From contig CAVVEV010000010.1 in assembly GCA_963747335.1 (NCBI GenBank), positions 43,879 to 107,878 of the forward strand: a stretch of 64,000 bases of DNA, given 5' to 3'. Position numbers and translations under genes: made by a program. This DNA comes from Prado023 sp963747335. Lineage in GTDB: Bacteria; Actinomycetota; Actinomycetes; S36-B12; CAIYMF01. Shown here in pieces: positions 52,777-61,934 of this stretch. The notes under the pieces are model-generated. The model saw nothing but the letters and a program-made list of their open reading frames with translations, ran no database searches and was not told where the DNA came from. Position 1 is the stretch's first letter. Each line of letters begins with the position of its first letter.

Positions 52777-53811
52777 TCAGCCGGCCGCGCCCGCCGCCAG
52801 GGCGTCGCCGATCGCGCGGGTGGAGCGCTCCGCGGTCCCGCGGGCGGCAAGGTCGGCGGCCACAGCCGCCTCGACGCGGTCGGCGGCGTCCTGATGCCCG
52901 AGGTGCGACAGCAGCATCGCCACGGAGAGCACGGTCGCGGTCGGGTCAGCCTTCCCCTGCCCCGCGATGTCGGGGGCCGACCCGTGGACCGGCTCGAACA
53001 TGCTCGGGTTGGTGCGGCTCGGGTCGATGTTGCCGCTGGCCGCCAGGCCGATCCCGCCGGCGATCGCCGCACCGATGTCGGTGAGGATGTCACCGAAGAG
53101 GTTGTCGGTGACGACCACGTCGAACCGCTCGGGCTGGGTCAGGAAGAACATGGCCGCGGCATCGACGTGGCAGTAGTCGCATCCGATGTCGGGGAACTCG
53201 GCGGCAACCTCGTCGAACGTGCGCTGCCACAGGGAGCCGGCGTGCACCAGGACGTTCGTCTTGTGCACCAGCGTGACCTTGCCGCGGCGGGCCCCGGCCC
53301 GGGTGAACGCATCGCGCACGATGCGCTCCACCCCGAACCGCGTGTTCAGGCTCTCCTCCGTGGCGACCTCGTGGGCGGTGCCGCGACGCAGGGTGCCGCC
53401 GGAGCCGACGTAGGGCCCCTCGGTGCCCTCTCGGCAGACCACCATGTCGATGTCCGCCGGGCCCTTGCCCGCCAAGGGCGTGGACACGCCAGGGAAGAGC
53501 TTCACCGGCCGCAGGTTCACATGGTGGTCGAGCTCGAACCGCAGCGGGAGCAGCACGCCGCGCTCAAGGACGCCGGGGGGCACGCTCGGATCGCCGATGG
53601 CGCCCAGCAGGATCGCGTCCTGACCCCGCAGCTCGGCCAGCACCGACACCGGCAGGGTCTCGCCCGTCGCGTTGTAGCGACGCGCCCCGAGGTCGTACTC
53701 CGTCGTCGAGACGGTGATCCCCGCCGAGGGCGCGACGGCGTCGAGGACCTTCAGCCCCTCAGCGACCACCTCGGTGCCGATCCCGTCGCCGGCGATGACA
53801 GCTAGCTTCAC
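52777..53811 (-). CDS. leuB: 3-isopropylmalate dehydrogenase
   Basis: NAD-dependent beta-decarboxylating dehydrogenase of 344 residues: LAVIAGDGIGTEVVAEGLKVL, the substrate arginines in LLPLRFELDHHVNLRPVKLF, VCREGTEGPYVG, DNLFGDILTDIGAAIAGGIG and EPVHGSAPDIAGQGKADPTA. Start GTG 53811 gives VKLAVIAGDG. It serves leucine synthesis and, with CimA, the citramalate branch. Confidence 0.96.
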   Translation of the reverse strand: MKLAVIAGDGIGTEVVAEGLKVLDAVAPSAGITVSTTEYDLGARRYNATGETLPVSVLAELRGQDAILLGAIGDPSVPPGVLERGVLLPLRFELDHHVNLRPVKLFPGVSTPLAGKGPADIDMVVCREGTEGPYVGSGGTLRRGTAHEVATEESLNTRFGVERIVRDAFTRAGARRGKVTLVHKTNVLVHAGSLWQRTFDEVAAEFPDIGCDYCHVDAAAMFFLTQPERFDVVVTDNLFGDILTDIGAAIAGGIGLAASGNIDPSRTNPSMFEPVHGSAPDIAGQGKADPTATVLSVAMLLSHLGHQDAADRVEAAVAADLAARGTAERSTRAIGDALAAGAAG

Positions 53812-53986
53812 GTGAGTCACGGGGAGAACCCTAATGCGCAGGACACGCGGCCTGACCGGCGGTTCCCACGCCAGCGACCCCTGCACGCCGCGCACTCCGC
53901 CCCGCCCCGCTGGCCGGGGCGACCGGTGACGCCGCTCGTCAACGACCGCCGTCGGCACGACCGCTCTCGGCCGGCAGCGCCGACCG

Positions 53987-55102
53987 CTACCAGAGGATCT
54001 CCGAGTCCTCGACCACACCCGGCACCCGATCCAGCACATGGGTCTGACCATCCACATCGATCTCGCCGCTGAAGTGCCCGACCGGTTGGATGAACAGGCT
54101 GCGCACCGCCTTCACGTCCAGGTACTCGTTGTGCGCGGCGACGGGGTCGAAGCGCAACCGGACCGTCCCGTCCCGGGTCGTGACCCGCCAGGGCTGCATG
54201 ACGTCGCCCCGATCGAACTCGAACCGGGTGCGCGCATCGAGCGCACTGGGCCTCCCGTCGATCCACACCGCGTTCTCGCGTGATCGCTCCCCGACCCCGG
54301 AGAACCCCTCGGAGACGTTGAATCCGAGGACGGTCCCGTCGGCCAGGCGGCCGGTCCCGTACGCCCAGCGCCACGCAGTGTTCCGGGGCAGCATGCCCTT
54401 GGTGTAGTCGTACCCTCCCAGCCCGCCGTCCAGGCTGAACGCCTGACTGCCGCCGCGCCCGTGCACCGCGACATCCCCGGTCACTGCCAGCCCTGAGGTC
54501 TTCCCCGTGACGGAGACCGCCGCCTGCTCGCCGTGATCCACCTCGGAGATGGCGGTGATCCCCGAGCCGGACTCCGTCAGGGTCAGGTCCAGCTCGATCC
54601 ACGGTTCCGACCTGCCCGGCACGGACGCGGTCGAGCGACCCACCGACGCGCGGAACCGGGTCACATCACCGTCCCGCTGCAAGGTGTAGCGGGTCCCCGG
54701 GAGGCGATAGGAGGCGCGCAGCCCATCACCGGGAGCGTCGTTCACGCTGGCGAGCGCGCCCTTGCGGCTCGTGTCCGCGATCACCTCGCCGGTCCGCAGG
54801 TCCGTGACCATCAGGAAGCCGGAGCCGGTCACGGCCCCATTCACCAGGGCCGACGTGACGGCGATCTCCGGAGTCGCAGCCACCAGGTACACCCACGACT
54901 TCTGCCGGAGCCGGCGCTGGACCGCACCGATCGGATGATCCCCGCCAATCCGGTGCGCGGGCGCCAGCCCACCGAGCCCTGCGCTGCCGACGATGCCCTC
55001 GTACCCGCCGAAGTGGGGGACGCCGTCGACTGACAGCGCTGACGCGGGAACCGGCTCGAGGGGCGCCGCTGAGGACGGGTGCGGAGGCAGGGGTGTCACC
55101 AT
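53987..55102 (-). CDS. DUF2804 domain protein
   Basis: A 371-residue, mostly beta-strand protein. It shows QRRLRQKSWVYLVAATPE, PGTRYTLQRDGDVTRFRASVG, DYTKGMLPRNTAWRWAYGTG and GFNVSEGFSGVGERSREN, typical of DUF2804 proteins, which resemble lipocalin-like/AttH folds. Family function is not defined. Start ATG 55102. Divergent from the double-GNAT gene; leuB is 175 bp downstream. Confidence 0.83.
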   Translation of the reverse strand: MVTPLPPHPSSAAPLEPVPASALSVDGVPHFGGYEGIVGSAGLGGLAPAHRIGGDHPIGAVQRRLRQKSWVYLVAATPEIAVTSALVNGAVTGSGFLMVTDLRTGEVIADTSRKGALASVNDAPGDGLRASYRLPGTRYTLQRDGDVTRFRASVGRSTASVPGRSEPWIELDLTLTESGSGITAISEVDHGEQAAVSVTGKTSGLAVTGDVAVHGRGGSQAFSLDGGLGGYDYTKGMLPRNTAWRWAYGTGRLADGTVLGFNVSEGFSGVGERSRENAVWIDGRPSALDARTRFEFDRGDVMQPWRVTTRDGTVRLRFDPVAAHNEYLDVKAVRSLFIQPVGHFSGEIDVDGQTHVLDRVPGVVEDSEILW

Positions 55103-55169
55103 GGCGCTCACGTTACGCGCGCACACCTCGCGCAGGCTCGGGGTCCTTGCTCCTCGGTATGGTCGGCTG

Positions 55170-56198
55170 ATGTTCCCTGTGCTGCAGACACCCCGCCTGA
55201 CCATCCGTCCAGTGCGCGCCGACGACATCGACCCGCTGTTCGAACGGCGCAACGATCCTGCCGTGGCCGCGCTCCAGGCCTGGGAGATCCCGTGGCCGCG
55301 CGAGCGCGCCGAGTCGATCGTGGCGGACGTGATGGCCATGGACGGCCCGGTCGACGGCCAGTGGTACATGGTGACCGTCGTCGAGGACGGGACCGACGAG
55401 GTCGTGGCCGACCTCGTGCTGCACCCCACCAACGAGTTGCGGACCGCAGAGGTCGGCTACTCGCTGAGCACCCGGCACTGGGGAAAGGGCTATGCCACCG
55501 AGGCCCTGGAGGCGTTCGTGGCGTGGATCCTCGAGGAGCTTCCCGTGACCCGCGTGTCCGGGATGCTGCACCCGGACAACCGCGCTTCGGCGATGGTCCT
55601 CGAGCGGACCGGGTTCATCTTCGAGGGCCACACCCGGCTGTCGTTCTGGCTCGGCGACGACAACTCGGACGACTGGATCTACGGGATGACGCGCGCCGAC
55701 TGGGACGCCTGGCAGCGGCGCCCACGCACCCAACCCGACGACGTGCACCTTGCCCCAGTGACGCACGAGAACAGGTCAGCCGTGCGCGCGCTGAGCACGC
55801 ACCACTCCCAGCGCGCCTTCGTGGCGCCGATGCTCGACTCGTTCGCCGACGCGCTGCTGCCGGAGATCGTCGACGGGGCGCCGGTGATGCCCTGGCTGCG
55901 GGCGATCGAGGCGGACGGGGTGATCGTCGGTTTCGCGATGCTGGCCCTGACGACGCCGCAGCACCCCGAGCCCTTCCTCTGGCGGCTGCTGATCGACCGG
56001 CTGCACCAGCGCCGCGGCATCGCCTCCCGAGTGCTGGAGCTGATCGCCGACGAGTGCCGCGCGATGGGCGATGCGACCCTGCTGGTGAGCTGGGTCGAGG
56101 GCAAGGGCTCACCACGCCCCTTCTACCTCGCTCACGGGTTCGCGCCGACGGGACGGATCGTCGACGGCGAGACCGAGGCACGCCTGCAGCTGGGCTGA
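55170..56198 (+). CDS. Double GNAT acetyltransferase
   Basis: A 342-residue protein with two GNAT domains. Residues 1-175 are RimJ/RimL-like (TPRLTIRPVRADDIDPLFERRN, EVGYSLSTRHWGKGYATEAL, LHPDNRASAMVLERTGF). Residues about 185-342 are a second domain of the spermidine/BltD-like group (RLHQRRGIASRVLELIADECRAMG, GKGSPRPFYLAHGFAPTG). Both have acetyl-CoA pyrophosphate loops (HWGKGYA, QRRGIA). The substrate is not predictable. Ends 83 bases before the leuA leader peptide. Confidence 0.85.
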   Translation: MFPVLQTPRLTIRPVRADDIDPLFERRNDPAVAALQAWEIPWPRERAESIVADVMAMDGPVDGQWYMVTVVEDGTDEVVADLVLHPTNELRTAEVGYSLSTRHWGKGYATEALEAFVAWILEELPVTRVSGMLHPDNRASAMVLERTGFIFEGHTRLSFWLGDDNSDDWIYGMTRADWDAWQRRPRTQPDDVHLAPVTHENRSAVRALSTHHSQRAFVAPMLDSFADALLPEIVDGAPVMPWLRAIEADGVIVGFAMLALTTPQHPEPFLWRLLIDRLHQRRGIASRVLELIADECRAMGDATLLVSWVEGKGSPRPFYLAHGFAPTGRIVDGETEARLQLG

Positions 56199-56268
56199 GG
56201 CACCGCGACGACAATGCCACGGGCCGCCGCCCGAGGCACGACGCGTGCGCTCCCCCTCGGCCATGCGC

Positions 56269-56274
56269 TACCCT
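56269..56274 (+). promoter_or_regulatory. Probable -10 box of the leuA transcript
   Basis: TACCCT at the right place (seven bases before the ATG of the leader peptide) would start transcription at or next to that ATG, making the leader peptide leaderless. No clear -35 box is seen. Confidence 0.45.
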
Positions 56275-56281
56275 GTTCACG

Positions 56282-56326
56282 ATGTTCACCGTGCGACTGC
56301 TCCTTGGTAGCCGCGGCGGGGCCTGA
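56282..56326 (+). CDS. leuA leader peptide MFTVRLLLGSRGGA
   Basis: A 14-codon ORF with three consecutive leucine codons (CTG CTC CTT, 56297-56305), ending 91 bases before leuA. Short leader peptides with Leu runs upstream of leuA are known in actinobacteria and control it by ribosome stalling. The same length as the cimA leader (14 residues) is notable. A hairpin follows at 56365-56389. Confidence 0.75.
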   Translation: MFTVRLLLGSRGGA

Positions 56327-56364
56327 TCCAACCGGCTCCCCTGTCGCGGGTGATCGCGTGCGCC

Positions 56365-56389
56365 GGTTCGAGACCCCACGGGTCGAACC
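56365..56389 (+). promoter_or_regulatory. Hairpin in the leuA leader RNA
   Basis: GGTTCG (56365-56370) pairs with CGAACC (56384-56389), and ACCC with GGGT inside. It lies 28 bases before the leuA ATG and has no U-tract. It may belong to the leucine-responsive leader structure rather than being a terminator. Confidence 0.5.
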
Positions 56390-56417
56390 CCAGACACAGC
56401 CCCAGGAGCAGAAGATC

Positions 56418-58184
56418 ATGAGCACAACTTCGTCCGCACCGTATGCCCAGCGCACCGCCCAGAAGCCCTCGCCGATGGCGTACCAGCGCTACGCACCCTT
56501 CACCCCGATCGCCCTGGCCGACCGCACCTGGCCCAGCACGGTGATCTCCCAGGCCCCGCGCTGGTGCGCGGTCGACCTGCGCGACGGCAACCAGGCCCTG
56601 ATCGACCCGATGACCCCTGACCGCAAGAGGCGCATGTTCGAGCTGCTGGTGCGGATGGGCTACAAGGAGATCGAGGTCGGCTTCCCCTCCGCCAGCCAGA
56701 CGGACTTCGACTTCGTCCGGGAGCTGATCGAGGGCGACATGATCCCCGACGACGTGGTCATCCAGGTCCTGACCCAGTCCCGCGAGCACCTGATCGAGCG
56801 CACCTACGAGTCGATCCGTGGGGCCAAGCAGGCGATCGTGCACCTGTACAACTCAACCTCCACGCTGCAGCGCCGGGTGGTGTTCGGCCTGGACAAGGAC
56901 GGGATCAAGGACATCGCCGTCCATGGCGCGCAGCTGTGCATGAAGTACGCCGAGCAGATCACCCCGGACACCGACATCTACTACGAGTACTCCCCCGAGT
57001 CCTACACCGGCACCGAGCTGGAGTTCGCTGTCGAGGTCTGCAACGCCGTCAACGACGTGTGGCAGCCGACCTCTGAGCGCAAGGTGATCATCAACCTGCC
57101 CGCCACTGTCGAGATGGCCACGCCGAATGTCTACGCCGACTCCATCGAGTGGATGCACCGCAACCTGCGGTACCGCGACTCGATCGTCCTGAGCCTGCAC
57201 CCGCACAACGACCGCGGCACTGCCGTGGCCGCCGCGGAGCTGGGGTTCATGGCCGGCGCCGACCGGATCGAGGGCTGCCTGTTCGGCAACGGGGAGCGGA
57301 CCGGCAACGTCTGCCTGGTGACCCTGGGCATGAACCTGTTCAGCCAGGGGATCGACCCGCAGATCGACTTCCGGGACATCGATGAGATCCGCCGCACGGT
57401 CGAGTACTGCAACCAGCTGAAGGTTCCCGAGCGGCACCCGTACGGCGGCGACCTGGTGTTCACCGCGTTCTCCGGCTCGCACCAGGACGCCATCAACAAG
57501 GGCTTCAAGGCGATGGCGACCGATGCAGGCATGGCCGGGGTACCGGTCGAGTCCTTCCGCTGGGAGGTCCCCTACCTGCCGATCGACCCGCACGACATCG
57601 GCCGCACGTACGAGGCCGTCATCCGGGTCAACAGCCAGTCCGGCAAGGGTGGCGTGGCCTACATCATGCGCACCGAGCACGGGCTGGAGCTCCCGCGGCG
57701 CCTGCAGATCGAGTTCTCCCAGGTGATCCAGCGGATGACCGACTCGGAGGGCGGCGAGGTCGCGCCGGCGCAGATGTACGAGATCTTCGCCGATGAGTAC
57801 CTGCCCGTCCCGGAGATGCCGTGGGGTCGGCTGAAGCTGCGCCACGTGCTGGTGGAGTCTGACGTCGATGGCGAGACGATGGTGCGCACCGTCATCCGCG
57901 ACAACGCCCACCACGCCCGGGAGTTCGAGGGCGTCGGCCACGGCAACGGCCCGATCGCCGCGTTCTGCGACGCCCTGGCCGCCCACCACATCGACGTCCG
58001 CGTCCTGGACTACTCCGAGCATGCGATGTCGGCCGGCGGCGACGCCAAGGCGGCAGCGTTCGTGGAGTGCGCGATCGGTGGCCGGGTGCTGTGGGGCGTC
58101 GGGATCGACTCCTCGATCGTGACCGCCTCGCTCAAGGCGATCATCTCCGCAGTCAACCGGGCGCAGCGCGACACCGTGGGCTGA
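56418..58184 (+). CDS. leuA: 2-isopropylmalate synthase (type II)
   Basis: First committed step of leucine synthesis (acetyl-CoA + 2-oxoisovalerate). The 588 residues have the type II signature CAVDLRDGNQALIDPM, EVGFPSASQTDFDFVREL, HPHNDRGTAVAAAELG (metal His), GCLFGNGERTGNV, and a C-terminal regulatory domain with GVGHGNGPIAAFCDAL and SAGGDAKAAAFVEC. AGGAG precedes the ATG at 56418. Leucine feedback would act on the C-terminal domain, and the leader peptide adds transcriptional or translational control. Confidence 0.97.
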   Translation: MSTTSSAPYAQRTAQKPSPMAYQRYAPFTPIALADRTWPSTVISQAPRWCAVDLRDGNQALIDPMTPDRKRRMFELLVRMGYKEIEVGFPSASQTDFDFVRELIEGDMIPDDVVIQVLTQSREHLIERTYESIRGAKQAIVHLYNSTSTLQRRVVFGLDKDGIKDIAVHGAQLCMKYAEQITPDTDIYYEYSPESYTGTELEFAVEVCNAVNDVWQPTSERKVIINLPATVEMATPNVYADSIEWMHRNLRYRDSIVLSLHPHNDRGTAVAAAELGFMAGADRIEGCLFGNGERTGNVCLVTLGMNLFSQGIDPQIDFRDIDEIRRTVEYCNQLKVPERHPYGGDLVFTAFSGSHQDAINKGFKAMATDAGMAGVPVESFRWEVPYLPIDPHDIGRTYEAVIRVNSQSGKGGVAYIMRTEHGLELPRRLQIEFSQVIQRMTDSEGGEVAPAQMYEIFADEYLPVPEMPWGRLKLRHVLVESDVDGETMVRTVIRDNAHHAREFEGVGHGNGPIAAFCDALAAHHIDVRVLDYSEHAMSAGGDAKAAAFVECAIGGRVLWGVGIDSSIVTASLKAIISAVNRAQRDTVG

Positions 58185-58276
58185 GGCGCGGGGCGCAGCC
58201 GGGGGCAGCACCGAGGTCCGGTCGCGACCTTCGGTGCGTGGCGACCCCCGCTGCACGTCCGAGCCCCTGGCGCGTG

Positions 58277-58525
58277 TCAGCCCTCGACGATGTCCCCGAG
58301 GACCGGGTCGACCTCGATACCCAGCGAGGTCAGGTACTCCTCAGCGGCGTCGAGCTGTGCCGGCTCCCCGGACATCTCCAGGACCATCCAGCCGAAGTGG
58401 TCCTCGATGGACGCACGCCGGATGGACGTGACCACGCCGTAGTCCACACCCAGGTGGTACACGACGGGCTCGCGCACCTGGGTCTGCGGGAAGGTCAGCC
58501 GGACGGGGCGATGCACTTCAGCCAT
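58277..58525 (-). CDS. NIL-domain protein
   Basis: An 82-residue protein with a ferredoxin-like fold of the NIL type (PVRLTFPQTQVREPVVYHLGVDYGVVTSIRRASIEDHFGWMVLEMSG). NIL domains usually sit at the C-terminus of MetN transporter ATPases, where they bind methionine; as a single domain the role is unknown. It lies just downstream of leuA (convergent) and downstream of serA on the same strand, in an amino-acid context. Confidence 0.85.
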   Translation of the reverse strand: MAEVHRPVRLTFPQTQVREPVVYHLGVDYGVVTSIRRASIEDHFGWMVLEMSGEPAQLDAAEEYLTSLGIEVDPVLGDIVEG

Positions 58526-58618
58526 GCCCGCCACTGTAGTGCGCGGGCCACGAGGCGCGCCCGCCTGGCTGATCGACCGGCTGACGGAGTGACCGGCTGA
58601 CTGGGTGTGCACCTCGCG

Positions 58619-58664
58619 CTGCGACCGACCGCCCCTCGCACGGGTAGTGGGCGGTCGGTCGCAG
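58619..58664. terminator. Strong hairpin terminator after serA
   Basis: Perfect 16-bp arms 58619-58634 and 58649-58664 (CTGCGACCGACCGCCC) with a 14-base loop, five bases past the serA stop. No T-tract. Confidence 0.85.
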
Positions 58665-58669
58665 ATGAC

Positions 58670-60256
58670 TCAGACGAGGTCGACGCTCTCCACGAGGTCG
58701 GCCTCGATCTCGCGGGCGATCCCGGCGAGGACCTCGGCGCCCGGGGAGGCATCCACGGTGAGCACCATGACGGCCTTGCCGCCGACGGTGTCGCGCGACA
58801 CCTGCATCCCGCCGATGTTCACCCCGGCGTGACCCAGGGCCCCGCCGACGGCGCCCACGACACCCGGCCGATCCGCGTAGCGCATCACGACCAGGTGCTC
58901 GGACAGCGGGACCTCGAGGTCGAAGTCGTCGATCTCCACCAGCTTGGCGATGTTGCGCGGGCCGGACAGGGTGCCGCCCACGCGCAGCGACGTGCCGTCG
59001 GTCAGTGCCAGGCGCACCCGCACCAGGTTGCGGTGGTCACCGGCGTCGGCGTCGGTGACGAGGACGGCCTCGATCCCCCGATCCTTGGCGATGACCGGCG
59101 CGTTGACGTAGGAGACCTGCTCCTCGGACAGCGGGGTGAAGACGCCCTTCAGGGCCGAGAGCTCGAGGATCTTCACGTCGTTCTCGGTGACCTCGCCGCG
59201 GACCTCGGTCTCGACAGCGGCAACCGGCGCGCCGGCCAGGGCGGTGGCGATCTGGCCCAGCGCCTCGGTCAGGGGCAGCATCGGGCGGACGTCGTCGGCG
59301 ATGGCCCCGCCCTTGACGTTCACGGCGTCAGGGACGAGCTCACCGGCCAGCGCGAGGCGTACGGACTTGGCCACGGCGATGCCGGCCTTCTCCTGGGCCT
59401 CGTCGGTGGAGGCGCCCAGGTGCGGGGTGACGACCACCTGCTCCAGGCTGAACAGCGGGGAGTCCGTGCACGGCTCCTTGGCCCACACGTCGATCCCCGC
59501 GCCGGCGACCCGGCCGTCGACGATCGCCTCGTACAGGGCGGCCTCGTCGACGATGCCACCGCGCGCGGCGTTGATGATCCGCACGGTCGGCTTGACCTTG
59601 TGCAGGGCCTCGTCGCCGATGAGACCGATGGTCTCCGGGGTCTTGGGCAGGTGCACGGTGATGAAGTCGCTGTCGGCCAGCAGTTGGTCGAGGGACACCA
59701 TCCGGATGCCCATCTGCGCGGCGCGCGCGGGCTGGACGTACGGGTCGTAGGCGATGAGGCTGACACCGAACGCGCTCAGCCGCTGGGCGACGAGCAGGCC
59801 GATCCGGCCCAGGCCGACCACGCCGACGACCTTGTCGGCGAGCTCCACCCCGGTGTACTTGGAGCGCTTCCACGCCCCGCCCTTGAGCGCGTCGTTTGCC
59901 GGCGCGATGTGCCGGGCGCTGGCCAGCAGGAGGGCGATCGCGAGCTCGGCGGCCGAGCCGATGTTGGACGTGGGTGCGTTGACGACCATCACGCCGGCCT
60001 GCGTGGCTGCGGGGACGTCGACGTTGTCCAGGCCCACGCCGGCCCGGGCGACCACCTTGAGGCGACGCGCAGCGGCGATCGCCTCGGCGTCGACCTTCGT
60101 GGCCGAGCGGATCAGGATCGCATCGACGTCTGCGATGGCCGGCAGCAGCTCCGCGCGGTTCGCGCCGTCGCAGTAGCGGATCTCGAAGTCGGGGCCGAGG
60201 GCCTCAACAGTGGCGGGGCTGAGTTCCTCGGCGATCAGGACGATGGGCTTGCTCAC
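58670..60256 (-). CDS. serA: D-3-phosphoglycerate dehydrogenase
   Basis: First enzyme of serine synthesis; 528 residues. N-terminal substrate domain, NAD-binding motif VVGVVGLGRIGLLVAQRL (about 145), catalytic Arg in INAARGGIVDE, catalytic His in VTPHLGASTDEAQ, then the intervening ASB domain (about 310-450) and a C-terminal ACT domain (VVMRYADRPGVVGAVGGALG) for serine feedback. The GTG at 60256 has GAGGG eight bases upstream; a GTG three codons earlier lacks spacing. Confidence 0.96.
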   Translation of the reverse strand: MSKPIVLIAEELSPATVEALGPDFEIRYCDGANRAELLPAIADVDAILIRSATKVDAEAIAAARRLKVVARAGVGLDNVDVPAATQAGVMVVNAPTSNIGSAAELAIALLLASARHIAPANDALKGGAWKRSKYTGVELADKVVGVVGLGRIGLLVAQRLSAFGVSLIAYDPYVQPARAAQMGIRMVSLDQLLADSDFITVHLPKTPETIGLIGDEALHKVKPTVRIINAARGGIVDEAALYEAIVDGRVAGAGIDVWAKEPCTDSPLFSLEQVVVTPHLGASTDEAQEKAGIAVAKSVRLALAGELVPDAVNVKGGAIADDVRPMLPLTEALGQIATALAGAPVAAVETEVRGEVTENDVKILELSALKGVFTPLSEEQVSYVNAPVIAKDRGIEAVLVTDADAGDHRNLVRVRLALTDGTSLRVGGTLSGPRNIAKLVEIDDFDLEVPLSEHLVVMRYADRPGVVGAVGGALGHAGVNIGGMQVSRDTVGGKAVMVLTVDASPGAEVLAGIAREIEADLVESVDLV

Positions 60257-60428
60257 GGTTGGCACCCTCTTGACTGACCCACGGGGTCGATCCCCACGGC
60301 TGCGCCAATTCTAACGACGGGCGGGTTGGCGGGTCGGGCACCCCAAAGGTCCCGTTCCCTCCCGCGAAGGGCCTGAGGAGACGCGCCTGCGGATGCGGAC
60401 CTGGGGCTCGCGAGCCATCCTGTGGCGC

Positions 60429-60626
60429 ATGGACCACGGCAAGGACCGGCGCAAGAGCGCCTCGGCCAACGCCGCCCTGCTCCTGGCGGCGGTCCTGATC
60501 CCGGTGCTGGGCGCGATCGACACATCCGGGATCGACCACACGGAGGTACGCCCGTGGGGGTGCCGGACGTGCACCATCCCGCCAGCACCACTGCCGGCGG
60601 CCGAACCCGACTCCGACCCCTTGTGA
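60429..60626 (+). CDS. Small hypothetical membrane-anchored protein
   Basis: A 65-residue ORF with a basic start (MDHGKDRRKSASANA), one hydrophobic segment (ALLLAAVLIPVLGAI) and a tail with CRTC and several prolines. It lies in the 480-bp gap between divergent serA and the ilvC 3' end. No family recognised, no clear ribosome binding site; may not be a gene. Confidence 0.35.
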   Translation: MDHGKDRRKSASANAALLLAAVLIPVLGAIDTSGIDHTEVRPWGCRTCTIPPAPLPAAEPDSDPL

Positions 60627-60742
60627 CGACTGACCCCCGCGAGCCGGAGCCCGGGGGGGGCAGCCGTTCGGCAGCAGGATCCCGGTCGCGTCAGCGGGCT
60701 GCGGTGCCCGGCTGCGTCCCGCCTCGCGTTCCGTCAGCCCGG

Positions 60743-61771
60743 TCAGCGGGCCGCGGTGCCCTCCACGTAGTCGCTGTCAGACGTCTTCACCCACGACATC
60801 AGCTGGCGCAGCTGGCGGCCGGTCTCCTCGATGGGGTGGGCCTCACCGGCCGCCCGCAGGGCGTGGAACTCGGGTGCGCCCGCATCCTGGTCGTTGATGA
60901 ACCGCTGGGCGAAGGCGCCGGACTGGATGTCGGCCAGCACCGCGCGCATGTTCTCCTTGACGTGCGGGTCGATGACCCGCGGGCCGGACACGTAGTCGCC
61001 GTACTCGGCGGTGTCCGAGACACTCCAGCGCTGCTTGGCGATGCCGCCCTCGTACATGAGGTCGACGATGAGCTTCAGCTCGTGCAGGCACTCGAAGTAC
61101 GCGACCTCGGGCTGGTAGCCGGCCTCGGTGAGCACCTCGAACCCGGTCTGGACCAGCATCGAGGCACCGCCGCAGAGCACGGCCTGCTCGCCGAACAGGT
61201 CAGTCTCGGTCTCCTCGGTGAAGGTGGTCTTGATCCCACCGGCGCGCAGGGCACCGATCGCCTTCGCGTACGAGAGCGTCAGGTCCCACGCCCCGCCCGT
61301 GGCGTCCTGCTCGACGGCCACGATCGCGGGAACGCCGCGCCCGGCGACGTACTCGCGACGGACCAGGTGGCCTGGGCCCTTCGGGGCGACCATGCAGACG
61401 TCCACGTCGGCCGGGGGCTTCACGTAGCCGAAGCGGATGTTGAAGCCGTGGGCGAAGAACAGCGCGTCCCCAGCCTTGAGGTTCGGGGCGATCGCCTCGG
61501 CGTACAGGCCGCGCTGGGCGGGGTCGGGCACGAGAACCATGATCAGGTCAGCCTCGGCACACGCGGTGGCGGGGTCGACGACCCGCAGACCCTCGGCCTC
61601 GGCCTTGGCGCGGCTCTTGGAGCCCTCGGCCAGGCCGACTCGTACGTCGACCCCGGAGTCGCGCAGGCTCAGCGCGTGGGCGTGGCCCTGGCTGCCGTAT
61701 CCGAGCACCGCGACCGTGCGGCCCTGGATGATCGAGAGGTCGGCATTGTCGTCGTAGTACAGCTCAGCCAC
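60743..61771 (-). CDS. ilvC: Ketol-acid reductoisomerase (NADP+)
   Basis: Second step of Val/Ile synthesis. The 342 residues show VAVLGYGSQGHAHALSLRDSG, DLIMVLVPDPAQ, APKGPGHLVRREYVAGRGVP, AGGIKTTFTEETETDLFGEQ (metal-binding D/E) and KLIVDLMYEGGIAKQRWSVSDTAE. Size fits class I KARI. GTG 61771 has GAGGAG five bases upstream. The distal gene of the ilvBNC run, though a palindrome separates it from ilvN. Confidence 0.97.
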   Translation of the reverse strand: MAELYYDDNADLSIIQGRTVAVLGYGSQGHAHALSLRDSGVDVRVGLAEGSKSRAKAEAEGLRVVDPATACAEADLIMVLVPDPAQRGLYAEAIAPNLKAGDALFFAHGFNIRFGYVKPPADVDVCMVAPKGPGHLVRREYVAGRGVPAIVAVEQDATGGAWDLTLSYAKAIGALRAGGIKTTFTEETETDLFGEQAVLCGGASMLVQTGFEVLTEAGYQPEVAYFECLHELKLIVDLMYEGGIAKQRWSVSDTAEYGDYVSGPRVIDPHVKENMRAVLADIQSGAFAQRFINDQDAGAPEFHALRAAGEAHPIEETGRQLRQLMSWVKTSDSDYVEGTAAR

Positions 61772-61873
61772 GGGGGCTCCTCGGGTGTTGCGGCGCACGG
61801 ACGGCGCCGGGGATCTGCTTCGGATGGATTCTGTCAGGTCGGTTGGTGCGCGCGAGCAGCGGTGACGGCCGTG

Positions 61874-61914
61874 GTGTCATCGATCCGGCAATCACAGTGC
61901 CGGATCGATGACAC
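61874..61914. terminator. Palindromic element 2 (TGTCATCGATC family)
   Basis: Arms 61874-61890 and 61898-61914 are perfectly complementary over 17 bp (GTGTCATCGATCCGGCA) with a 7-base loop. It lies 21 bases past the ilvN stop and upstream of ilvC, so it could end or reduce ilvBN transcription before ilvC. A near-copy is at 22500-22540. Confidence 0.75.
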
Positions 61915-61934
61915 AGGTCCCGGTGGGCACCCGC

